The position numbers and the translations under genes were made by a program. 64,000 nucleotides of DNA from Azadirachta indica (taxonomy: Eukaryota; Streptophyta; Magnoliopsida; Sapindales; Meliaceae), in assembly GCA_022749755.1 (NCBI GenBank), contig CM040441.1:6184890-6248889 (forward strand), given 5' to 3'. This document shows positions 1 through 11,100 of this stretch, one piece after another. Positions within the stretch are counted from its first letter, which is position 1. Each line of letters begins with the position of its first letter. The notes beneath the pieces were generated by a model. That model made no database searches and was not told where the DNA came from. It saw nothing but the letters and a program-made list of their open reading frames with translations.

Positions 1-1920
1 ACACTAAAGGTATCTGACTATTTTTTTATATTTTAGGGGGTATCTATCAATTTTTTCAATTAAGTTGATATGAGAATCAGATCACAACATTGACTGCAAG
101 TCTAGATATCAGTTGTTTGAGGGATAATTTCATTTTAGGAAACATCACTTACGTTCATATATTTCACATATTAGATAAGAAGGTCCTCACATTTTTTGAA
201 AATCATCACTTTGGCCACTAACATTTCAGTCAATGTCACGTAGGTTCCCTAACCAAACTTCTATCCACTTTTAGCGGTTATATAATTTTCAACTTGCCCC
301 TTGTAATATCGTAATCTTTAACTTTTATAAAAGTCATCATATTACTCCTATACATTAATTTTTGTATTATTTTTTATTTTTATTTTTATTTTTAACAACT
401 AAAAAGATAAAATTATATTTTTATAAAATTAATGAATAAAAATAATTCTATATTTTTCTTCTTCCTTGCCTTTCTCTATTTTTTTGCTTTCATTATTCTT
501 TTTCTTTATTGTCTCTTCCTTTTTTTTATCAAGGAGAAATTGCAATGAGTTTAAAATAAATTGAAATTAATTATTTAATTTTTTTAATTCAAACAAAGAA
601 ACAAACTAATATATAAAGAAATTAATTTATTCAAATAATATATTCTTAGCAATAAAATTCAACTAATTTAATTTACTAAAAAAACTAAAACCCACAAATT
701 TTCTCTCCAATTATAAAGTTTTACATAATATTAATTTAAGTAGAAAATTATCAAAATACTTATTATTTTGTGTTTCAAAATAAATTATTACAGAAATTTG
801 TTTAATAATAATTATAATAATAATAATTTTTTAAATTTGAATTCTAATAAGGTTAATGTACAAATATGTGTATGTGTTATATTGAAAAAGTTGATGATTT
901 TTTCCTCAAGAGTTATTTTTTGTATCTTATGAAATTAGATGAATTCTAATAAAATATATAAAATAAACTAAAATTAAGATTTTTTTATTTTTAGTTTTTT
1001 AAGTTCAATTAATTGATTCTATTATTAAGATTATGAATTATGAATAAATTTATTTGTTGTGTATTTTTTTTTTTATCTACATTAAGAATATAAATAGAGA
1101 AGAAAGATAAGGAAGAAGAAAAAATAAAGAATTACTTTTTATTAATTAATTTTATAAAAATATAATTTTATCTTCTTCGTTATTAAAAAAAAATAAAAAT
1201 TAACATATAGGAGTATTATGATGACTTTCATAAATTGTAGGGTTAATTAAAGATTTTTATATTATAATGGGTAAGTGTAAAATTACCTAAAAGCTAAAGT
1301 AGATGGAAGTTTGGTCAAGGCGTCTATGTGACATTGACCTAAACTTTAGGGACCAAAGTCGTGATTTATTGAGGACTTTTTTATCTAATATGTAAAATAT
1401 TCCAACCTCAGTGATATTTCTTGATAAATTAGGGCTAAAATAAAATTTACACTATTTTTTTTTTCTTTATACTGCTGTCAGAAGTCTTATTTTCTTTATT
1501 TATTTATTTATTTATTTTTGAAAAACTTGTGGTTCAAGGAAGAATATAAACGATAAGGTACGATACTAATTTATCACCATTAAATTTTACGGTTGAATTT
1601 GTAATGCAATATAATGATATCTCTTATCCACACAAGAGTTCCTACTTTATCATGTTTTCATTAACCACTTCTTTTAGCTAACAATCTGCAACCACACGCT
1701 ACAATTAACTTCAAAATAATCTAAAAGTTGTCTTTAGCCGATTGCTTGAGTGGCAAAAAGGCTTTAGTCTCAACATTGATGAGACTTCTTCTTTTTGAAA
1801 TTACAAATTACATGTATACAATTTGCTGTTATTATATTAAAAAATTCTAGGAATCTAAAAGTTATATGTTTAAGTTTTTAAAATTTTCATCAGCATTTAT
1901 ATATGCATGGGGTCATAATT
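1..1920 (-). repeat. Copy of the OMT upstream region, split by an inverted-repeat element
   Basis: Positions 1-138 and about 1435-1920 match, in order and orientation, the sequence upstream of the intact OMT (about 37765-38540). Shared landmarks are the 'aagtctagatatca' block, the 'ctgtcagaagtc' block, 'cacaagagt', the 'cttgagtggcaaaa' block and 'atatatgcatgggg'. In the intact locus this sequence lies immediately 5' of a minus-strand OMT, so another OMT start would be expected roughly 150 bases left of position 1. The block is broken by the element at 139-1426. I see no open reading frame in it. Confidence 0.7.
139..1426. mobile_element. Non-autonomous foldback (long terminal inverted repeat) element, about 1.3 kb
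   Basis: The left arm (about 141-480) reads as the reverse complement of the right arm (about 1090-1425). Paired landmarks are 'cacatattagataa' with 'ttatctaatatgta', 'cagtcaatgtcac' with 'gtgacattgacc', 'gaccaaactt'-type blocks, and 'aagtcatcat' with 'atgatgacttt'. The arms are about 340 bases and the centre is AT-rich with no coding capacity. Flanks 'attttagg' and 'aaattaggg' look like a decayed target duplication of about 9 bp. This fits a Mutator-like MITE, but the superfamily call is inference. It interrupts the OMT upstream copy, so it inserted after that duplication. Confidence 0.7.
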
Positions 1921-1923
1921 CCG

Positions 1924-1926
<3 letters not shown>

Positions 1927-1962
<36 letters not shown>
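1927..1962. repeat. (TA)n microsatellite
   Basis: An alternating TA run follows the OMT-upstream-like block. Similar short TA runs occur near 5118, 25757, 46970 and 49350. Confidence 0.9.
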
Positions 1963-3529
1963 TTTTTTTTAAGACCCTAGGATAAAGGGAAAAGTAGAGA
2001 AATATGGTAAATATATATCACTCGAACATCATGGTTGTAACTAATTAAGAAGTATTTAACTTTATTCTTAATTATATCCAAATTACTTGCATCAATTAAT
2101 GTTAAACATTTAGTTTGCAGTTGATCAGCAATCCCTGTGAACATAATGTCCAAAACATCTTTGCAGTTAATTATCATACATAACTAAATACGAATGGATG
2201 TGTATTTTCTAAATTTTCGTATATTTTCTAAATATATAATAACTGTTTAAGTAGATAAAATTATTTAATTATCGAATATTATAGCTATTATATTTTCAAA
2301 ATTAACGTGAAGTACGGCAAATAGAAAAGAAGTTTATTTGATAATACTTCATAATTTTTTCGTGCAACCTCCGAGCCAATGATTGGAGAGATAGATAAAG
2401 AGAAAAAGAAATACTGAAAAGATTCCACTCACAATTGATAAATAATACCATTGATATATGCATATATCATTTATCAACACCATTAATTACATTTTCCTAC
2501 TCTGTAAAACATGAAATATTGTTTGTTATGTCGATTAATATTGTGTATGCAGTTGGAATATGAGGATTTCTAACAAATGAAAATGGATTCACTTGGGTTA
2601 GAGATTAATTCTTCATAAAGCATTTCCATCTGCAATAATTAATACATTGTAATTGATATATTTCTATATTTTAACAACTCTTTAGTAAAAGAAGTAATTT
2701 TCACGATTCTCTGTTATTGTTAGTTCTAATATATGAATTAGCAATTAAAAATTTTAAAAGTATGAGCGTCTTAATCAATATTTTATATTTATATATTAGG
2801 TTGTCATTCAAATTAAGGGCATATGTGGAAACATTTCAATTTTGTAGGATTGAGTAGATAAAAGTAATTGCTTGTGATTTGACAAAGTCTTTAACTGCTG
2901 TACTTATTTTTTTAATTAAATATATAATTTTTAAAAAAAATACAGATGACAGAAAAGTGAAATTAATTTAGTTTAGATTTGGTTTGGTTTGATTTGATTT
3001 ACAATTTTATTCTTCGAATTTTGAATTTTAAATTAAAAATATTTGTTTTTGTCATTTTCTTATTCGAAATGATGATTCTAGTTTTTTTTTGAAAATTTAT
3101 CACTTCACTATTTTCTTGGAATTATTCGCTGTTACTAAAAGCCAAATTTTAGTCTTTCCATTACCGATTTTTAAATTCATTGCCACAATCCTGTTTATGA
3201 ACATTTATTTAAAGATTACTAATTGGTATAAGAAAAAATTAATTTAATTAAATTAACGAGCCAATTGCTGGCAATTTATTTTTTTAATATTCATTTTGTT
3301 GCTCCCTAAACAACAAAATTAAAGAGTGCTTTGTTTGTGCATAATAAAAGTAATGGCTGCATTTTTTTAATTACGAGTACTTGAAAGCAATTTTAAATAA
3401 CAAAATTAATTCATTTGTTCAAAGAGAGATCTATGCAACGATATCTCAAAACAAAGCAGATTGAGAAAATGAAATGTAAATTCAACTTTACACACTGAAT
3501 GCAACTGATCAGTTGATCATTCATCTCAA
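1963..3529. other. Non-coding stretch with duplicated TNL-cluster flank (about 2510-2890)
   Basis: I see no gene. The piece at about 2510-2890 (landmarks 'gattcac', 'ctgcaataattaat', 'aactctttagtaaa', 'ttctaatatatgaatta') is repeated at about 17040-17345 and 23880-24110. The stretch around 2245-2400 weakly resembles 55450-55580, to the right of the OMT pseudogene. The rest is AT-rich sequence without recognisable features. One 66-codon minus-strand frame at 1977-2177 resembles nothing I know. Confidence 0.6.
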
Positions 3530-4720
3530 AAATTAGTTTTATACATTCTTAATACAACATAAAATGCATGAAAAAAAAAAGTATTAAAAGTTCTCCTTTA
3601 CACTATTGGCCTTTTGTTGATAATTTTAGGGACAGAGAATTAGTTGTATATCAAGTTGAAATTTCCATGATTTTAGTAAATAATATATGAAATGAATTAA
3701 GATATTTGAGAAAACTAATATAATACTTATATCCTATCGTAAATGATGTCGTTACTCTATTAACAATGCTATTATAAACCAATTTTTTTATAACATATCT
3801 TATTACCACCTATATAGTTCATCAACTTCATTGATCAGAAATTTTATTGTCTTTTATGAATTTTTAATTCAATCAAAGGATAGAGATAAAATTAATCGGA
3901 TGTAAAATTTTATATAGATTTTTCAGTTAAAAATAAAATAGATTTTTAAGTTTAATTTTAAAAATCTTTCATCATTTGCAATTAATTTGTTAATAGTAAT
4001 GCATATAAAATTGAATAACCTTTTTAAAACATTTTTATGACAATTAATTGATTAAAGACTTGTAAGCATTTGACAAATTAATAAATATAATTTTAAAAAT
4101 TAATAAATTACTTATGAAGCAAAGGTTTTTCAAAAGTTACCCATATTTTTAATTAATAATTTAAAATAAATATTAAAAAATAAAAACATTTTATTATTGA
4201 TACATAAATATAGATGTAATGATTAAATATCAAATATACAATACAAAACCTAAATTTATAACAATACACCTTGAATTTGTATTATTAAATGTAGCATTTA
4301 CATAATTATATTTTTTGAATTTAAAGTTAAAATATTAAAATAATTTAAAAGATGACAAACATTCTTCTAATATTTTAGAGACAATAATGTATGAACACCA
4401 CCATATGGTTAGAAAACTCCTGTTTTGAAATTATTGGTCAAACACACCATTTCTATTATTTTTTGTTTTTGACTTATGTTGATGGATTTAATTCTATAAA
4501 TACCTTTAAACTTGCTTTTGGTGGATGCAATAAAAAAAATATCTCCATTTTTTTTTTCACAAATTATAAACAAAATAAAAAAATTTTACAAAAAATAAAG
4601 AAACTAATGCCAGAATCCATGATCCAAGTCCTTTAATCCATGGAATTGAATTGGATCTTTAATTCGGTTTTATCATCTCTCTACATCAAAACTGACTACC
4701 TTATCATTTAGTAGTGGATG
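3530..4720. repeat. Direct repeat, copy A (about 1.2 kb)
   Basis: This stretch aligns along its length with 5140-6380 in the same orientation. Paired landmarks include 'tatacattcttaatacaac', 'aaaagttctccttta', 'agatatttgagaaaacta', 'gacttatgttgat', 'atccatggaattgaatt' and 'tttatcatctctc'. The copies have many substitutions and small indels, so the duplication is old. An 81-codon plus frame at 4391-4636 is not preserved in copy B and is probably not a gene. Confidence 0.75.
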
Positions 4721-5139
4721 TATATATCCAATTGAAAGGCAAGCTTTTTGAGTCCCACTCTTTTGTGGGCACAGTTTCTTCATATAGATTTATTTATTCC
4801 ATATCAGGCGTGTAATCAAATTGGGCCAGGCAGGCCCATCCCAGAGGCTAGAAAAAGGAAAAGAAAGAAAATACATATTTTTTTAATAATACATATTTTT
4901 CAAGCTTGTAAGAATATATGACACATTCTATAAAGACTAGACTATTCTCAAAATGAGCCAAATTTTATGGGTATAGAAATTTATCACTTTTAAAAATTAT
5001 TGTTAATACTTAATTCAATGTATAAAATGCAATATGAAGAATAATTTTGATTTGGTTTAGTCATGTAATATGAATTTTCATCACAAAAAATGCAAAATAT
5101 ATGAAATCTTTTATTTGTTATATATATATATATGTATGT
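4721..5139. other. Spacer between the two direct repeats
   Basis: About 420 bases of AT-rich sequence contain one slightly GC-richer island (around 4745-4860, with 'gggccaggcaggcccatccc'). No gene or known element end was recognised. Confidence 0.5.
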
Positions 5140-6380
5140 CAGTCTTATACATTCTTAATACAACTAAAAGTTCTCCTTTATACTTTTGGCTTTTTGATGA
5201 TAATTTTAAGGTTAGAGAATTGGTTGCATATCAAGTTAAAATTTTCATAATTTTAATAAATAATGTATGAAATTAATTAAGATATTTGAGAAAACTAATA
5301 TAAAAGTTGTATCCTTTCCTATGCAGTGATATGACTTTATTAACAATATTATTGTTAATCAATTTTATTATCACGTATTTTATTAGTATTTATATTGATG
5401 ACCAATTTTATTGATAAAAAATTTCGTTGTATTTTATAAATTTCTAATATAATTAAAGGAGGTAGATTAGATTAACCAGTTGTAGATTATTATATAAATT
5501 TTTTAGTAAAAAAAAAAATTCATCCCAAGTTTTTAAGGAAACAACTTATAACATTAAAAATTTTTCATCATTTATCATTAATTTGTCAGTAATAATCCAT
5601 GAGGGATTGAATAATTTTTTTGAAAATATTTTTGTGACAATTAATTGATTAAAGATTTGTTAGCATTTGACATATTAAAAAAAAAGAAAATTTCAAAATG
5701 AATTATTTATTTATGAAGCGAAAGAATTTTAAGAAGTGACATATATTTGTGAGTAATAATTTAAAATAAAAAAATATAAGGATATTTTATTATTGTAGCA
5801 TAAATGTAATGATTATAATAAAAAAAACTAAATTTATAACAAAATATTTATAATTTATATTATCATAAGTAGCATTTATATAATAACATTTCTAAAATTT
5901 GAAGTTAAAATATCAAAATAATTTGAAATATTATAAAACATTCTTTTAACATTTTAGGAAAAATGACATATGAACTCAACAGTTGAAAACTTGTACTTAG
6001 AAATCATTTATTAAATGCACCATTTCTCTTAGTTTTTACAGTTATCTTTTATTTTTGACTCATATAATTCCATATTCTTATAACTTATTTGTTAAACACA
6101 CTATTTCTGTTAGTTTTTATCATTATTTTTTTTGGTTTGTGACTTATGTTGATTGATTTTTCATAAATACTATTAAACTCATGTTCAAGAGTGCAAAAAC
6201 AAAAACACCCCAATTTTTTTCACAAATTAATGCACAAAATAATTTTCTTTTTTAAAAAAAAGAATTAATCCTAGAACTCATGATATAGGTCCCTCAATCC
6301 ATGGATTTGAATTCGATTTTAATTTATTTTTATCATCTCTCGGTATAAGAACCGGCTATCTTATAATTTAGTGATGGATG
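5140..6380. repeat. Direct repeat, copy B (about 1.2 kb)
   Basis: Second copy of the 3530-4720 repeat, same orientation. It carries an extra internal piece around 6030-6110 where a 'cacaccatttct'-type segment appears twice. Two diverged direct repeats separated by about 0.4 kb could be LTRs of an emptied element, but I see no TG...CA ends, primer site or target duplication. A local tandem duplication is equally possible. Confidence 0.7.
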
Positions 6381-6950
6381 GGTAAAAAAAAAAAAATTTA
6401 GAGACTTTTATTTTAAAGACAAATAAATTTGGGTGCAATGAATATTTTATGGTGTATAAAGTAAAATTGACATTTATTTTAAGATAAATTTAACAAAATA
6501 GAATTTGAGCACATAAAACACCACTTATACGCCCTTTAATTATAAAAATAGTAACACAAAAGCGAAAATAATAGATAAGTCTTAGGTGGTAACTGTTTCT
6601 TTTCTACTAAATTCTAAACTGGTCTGCATTCTTACTGACTTGAATGTTTAAATTTAAATGATTTGTTTTTCTATAAAATGTATTTATAGAAAGTTATATA
6701 ACAAAATTAGTTAGAATTTTTTTAAAAGTAATTTTTTTTTACTTCATATAAAAATATCTTAAAATTATCGTGGAGTTGAAAATATATATTTATTATGTTA
6801 AATAAGTGAATTTAGATGAAGGATTAAAAAAAAAAATCCCTTACAGTTATGGCTAAAATAACAAGAAGAATTGAATTGGGGACTGATTTACTAAAATTAT
6901 GAAAATATATCCTTCTTTGTTGTTTTTATAAATTTCAGTGGCCGAAATGT
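6381..6950. other. AT-rich non-coding stretch
   Basis: No coding signal, RNA gene or repeat structure was recognised here. Confidence 0.5.
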
Positions 6951-6978
6951 TATTACTCCAATTCTAATTACGAATACA

Positions 6979-7435
6979 TTGAATGAACTGAAACAAAATT
7001 CAGTTTTCAATTTTTCCTTCAAATCACAGCTCCATAATACTGTAAAAACGAATTCCCAATTTTCCCGGAATTTCTATCAGAATCTGAATGGCTTCTCATA
7101 CTATCAGCCAAAACCCTCGCTACGTCCTCCAACTCGTCGCTTCATGACGCAAAATCACCGCCCAAGGATCCGACGCCGGTCCAGCCACCGCCTCGACCGT
7201 TGCCATGGCCTCCTCGTCGCGGCAAGACTTCTATTCCCACTAACACTCCAGGTTCAATCCTTTTCCTTAACGTCATTCGTTTCTAGGACTCGAAGACCAC
7301 CGCACTTGTTGGCCAGAAACTCGGGTCTCAGCTCACAGAAATTGGCGTCAGTAACGTTATGATCGATCTTACACTCCAGGCCGGCCAATCAGAGAATGTT
7401 GTTGAGGCCTCTCTTTGATTCGGTACGCTGCAAAA
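6979..7435 (+). pseudogene. Degenerate exon-like island, possibly an L18-type ribosomal protein relic
   Basis: This is the most GC-rich stretch of the first 8 kb, with exon-like composition. The open plus frame at 6979-7362 (127 codons) is not the sensible one. A shifted frame reads a proline-rich stretch (about 7150-7240, PVQPPPRPLPWPPRRGK). Another reads ALVGQKLGSQLTEIGVSN at about 7298-7355, followed after a shift by RPLFDSVR near 7405-7430. The last two segments recall the C-terminal half of organellar L18p/L5e-family proteins. That match is from memory and weak. No frame is continuous, so this is a broken copy. It abuts the TNL exon relic at 7437. Confidence 0.35.
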
Positions 7436-7436
7436 T

Positions 7437-7545
7437 ATACAGCTGAGACAATTGAATGCTTATTCCTGAACATTGATATACAGCTGAAGCAATCTCCAGG
7501 AAAAGAAATGCTGAATTGAGGAGAACATCAAACGCCTGCAAAATA
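7437..7545 (-). pseudogene. Relic of a TNL C-terminal (C-JID) exon
   Basis: On the minus strand an acceptor-like 'cag' near 7540 is followed by sequence that aligns with the start of the last TNL exon (compare 19217 downward). Landmarks are 'ttcagcattt', 'tttcctgga' and 'cattcaattgtctcagct', which correspond to FSI, LPG and TIQLPQL of the post-LRR C-JID domain. It is frameshifted and lacks the rest of the domain. A sister relic sits at 17835-17945, at the same place relative to TNL2. Confidence 0.55.
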
Positions 7546-8108
7546 TATAGCAACCATTAATTCTGAGTGATGAATACAACAAGATTTCTCTGTATGAATT
7601 TTTCTTCAACTATCAGCCACAACATAAACAGTTGAAGGAGATGGGCTTTCTTAAAGTAGAGAATTAAATTGAAAGCCAGAGACACAAGCCAACCATTTTT
7701 AATGGATGTCTACTTAAATTTGAAGCAAGAAAATGTGGGGATTGAAAAAAGAAGAGATAATATGTGGCACGTCATAAGAAAACAGAGGGATTCCTTAAAA
7801 TAGAGCAGGGAAATTAAGCATGTGACAAGAATTGCATTGACAATAAACACAAGAGCATTGGACTCTGCATTTTTCTGTTATGGAGTGTTAACTAGCTCTC
7901 TGCAAATTCTCTTGGGTTTTTCTTTCGCTTATAATTCCAGTTAAGTTGCCTCAAGTTAATTGAACCTTTAACATCTCTCATGCGATAGAAATAAAGCTTG
8001 AGTACTCTGATTAATTCTCAAGTGACTACGAATCCTATGTAGAATCAGAAATTTTAACGTATGCAATATAACTAATTGACCGAACTTACCTGAAGTTCAT
8101 TTGTAGCT
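7546..8108 (-). other. Shared 3' flank of the TNL genes (probable 3' UTR and intron)
   Basis: This region aligns with 18000-18640 downstream of TNL2, and its right part also with 31070-31317 downstream of TNL4. Landmarks are 'gattccttaaaa', 'gagcagggaaat', 'tctctgcaaattct', 'gattaattctcaagtgac' and 'gtagaatcagaaa'. On the minus strand, 'aacttcag|gtaagt' at 8090/8089 is a strong donor 18 bases after the TNL1 stop codon, so an intron in the 3' UTR is likely. I could not place its acceptor. Confidence 0.5.
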
Positions 8109-11100
8109 CTACAGACAATTGAAGTCAAGTCCCAAGCAACGAAATATTTGAGAGAGAAAGGAACTTTGTTGCTGAGGAGTGTTGATTTCCTCCTCGTCAG
8201 ATCTTCCAACAGTAGTTGCGCTTGTGCTGGCCTCATCACTGAATTCGTTATGCAATTTCCTACACTCTTCTTCAGTTGGTGGCACCATACTTACGGTAAA
8301 AGTGTTGGGTTTTGTCTTAACGGGATGGGCATACACTGGACACACCCCGCAACATTTTACCTCTACTCCTTCGCCAGGGAAGAAATCAAATGAGAAAAAT
8401 GTATGGTGTTTCAAATCAGGTAAAGAAGGAAGAAATCCAAGATAGATATGATCCGAGTCATAAATTAGGCTGTCCATAGATACCATATTCCAATCAAATT
8501 TCTTGGCTTGAAAACCGTAATGACATCTGAATATAAAATACCCAGCAGCCTCATAAACATCTCCAAATGCAAGAACAACACAAACAGCAAATCCAATGAA
8601 GCGTCTGTTACAGCAAAGCTGTGGCAATTGAATAGTTATTGAAGATCCTAAACTTTGATTGTTAAACCACTCAGGAATTCTACTTCCAGGTAAAAAAATG
8701 TCGAAACCATATAGAAGATCAGTATCTACCTGTAATTTAAAAATCATGAATTATGATAAAGACATAACGAGAAGAAAGATATATAAAGAAAGAGAATTAC
8801 GTACCCGTTCATAAAATTTTCTCAGACATGTACTAGCCATATGTTGAATCCTTAGTTGTGAATCTCCCAAAAAGTTTTCGTGTGTGTTTCCATTTAATTT
8901 CATGCAATTACCGAATTTTAACCCCATACTACATCCTGCGCTCTTGCAGCCTTGTTTTGATAATTGATCCAGTACAGATGCATCTAATTCATCCAGACGT
9001 GATGGAAGCTCGGGTAAAGATTGGAGCCGTTTGCAATTCGCTGCTTGTAGAGAATATAGACTTGTTGGAAGCTCTGGTAATGATTGAAGCATATTGCAAT
9101 TGCTCAAGCTAAGTTGATACAACTTAGACAGTTGCTTGATACTTGTAGGCAAACTTTCGAAGTTATTTCCCTCTAGATTGAAATACTTCAATGAGGATAG
9201 ACAGCCAATATCCTCCGGTATTTCTTTCATATCACAGTAATCTATTTCCAGTCTTTCTAGGGAAGAAAAACTTGATAATGGAGGCAATGCAAAACCTCTG
9301 CATCCAGAAAACCTAAGGCTTTCAATTTTGTTTGAATTTATGAGAGAAGGTATTTGAGTGATGGCTGTTTTCTCTCCATAGATTTCAGACAAAGAGTTTA
9401 AATTTCGCAGGTTCTCTGGCAAACTATGAATTTCAGAGCAACCACTCAGCAACAAAATTTTAAGTCCTTCTACATTTTCGATTGAGGATGGCAGCTCCTT
9501 AATCGCTGTGCATGCTAATCCGATAAAACTTAAACGTTCCATTTTCTCCAAGATCTCTGGAAAACTCTCAAACTTTGAACAGTATCCAAGCATAAGCAAA
9601 GAAAGAGACTTCAACTTGCAAATGCTAGCTGGAAGAATCTTCAGCCTTCTGCAACAACCCAAATCTAAAATTTCAAGATCAGATAAACTCTCAACTGACG
9701 AAGGAACTTCTTCTATTGCTGTCCCGCCTAAATGTAGCTCCATTATTTTTCCTGAAATATCTGGAAATTCTGAGAGATTAACACAGTTGGACAAATCAAT
9801 AGTTATTGGAGATCTAAAATGAATGTTGCGTGGAAAGCACTTAAGATTGTTGCAGCCATTCAAACGCAAGATCCCAAGGTTGTTGAAATTTTGAATGTAT
9901 GAAGGAAGACAAGGCAACTTCTCACAATTCAAAAGATTTAATACTGTAAGATTTGGGGTCTCCAAAGGGTCTGGAATCTTAATGAGATATTGAGAGTGAT
10001 GAAGATCAATATATTGTAATTTGAAAGCTTCCTGTAAGAAAGTACAAATAATCAGTCAAATGCTTAGTGTTAACAAATTTTACAGTTAAATTAAAATAAA
10101 ATATATATTTAATTAGGTAACATGTGATACCTTTTTTCCTTCCCAAAGTCGTTCAACTTTACTATACGGTAGAGCAAGTTTAATAAGATTCCCTGGATTA
10201 AAATCCTTTGGCAATTTGTTACGAGAATATCCATGCCAATACAGATATCTCAATTCATCTGAAAGATATTCAAGGTCTTCAGGAAGATGAACTCTTGATC
10301 TCGTATTTGACACGTACAAGTGCTCAGGCATATAAAGTTTAAGCATTCTTAGACTAGTCATTTTTGTAAAGGCTTTACAATCTAAATTTATATCTTTTAT
10401 TTTCAACAAGTCTAAGAATATGCCTTTAACTGAATCGGTCCCCTAATAAAAAAGAGGAACAATAATAAATAAGCAAAAATGGTAAAATATTGAAAATTAT
10501 TCATATATATTACAAACAAAAATCATATTATTTGATTCTTTATCCAACATTTGTATAAAAAATAGAAGTAAATAAAATTAATTGGGCTCTTGATTACCTT
10601 ATTTTTATTTAGTACATGACAAATATCTTTATGATCCCACAACCTACTTCGTTTTCCTGGCTCCTCTTCTGATTCTTGGCGAACAATTTCTCGACCCATT
10701 TCTTGCAACAAATCATGCATTTCCACCTTGTCATATGATATTGTTATAAGTGACTTATCAAGTAGGTCATCCAATGCACGATGCATTGAATAAAGGTCAT
10801 AAAAAATTGGCTTCACGTAATCTTTATTGTATCCCTTGAAAAAGCATGCAATATCAAGAAAAATATTCTTCATTGTCCAATTGAGTTCATCATAACTGAT
10901 CTTCAAAACATTATAAATATTGGGCTCAGAAATTAGTTTGAAGTTGTCCAATTCATTTTCCCAATCTTCTTTGCTCTTAGGATGAAGGAAAGAACCTAAT
11001 ACTTTAAGAGCTAGTGGATTGCCATTTGCATACCCTACTAGCCTCTTTGATAGCATGATAAGATCTATAGGCCGATGGTTTTGTTTAAAGGCAAATTTAT

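Noticed and set aside
4391..4636. 81-codon plus frame in direct repeat copy A
   Set aside because: Copy B breaks the frame, and the translation is low-complexity Phe/Lys-rich with no family features.
6979..7362. 127-codon plus frame as a gene
   Set aside because: Its arginine-rich translation is an off-frame reading; sensible protein segments lie in the other frames and are broken.
8109..8140. C-terminal Cys of TNL1 (FNCL) as a prenylation signal
   Set aside because: The cysteine is second from the end, not fourth, so no CaaX motif.
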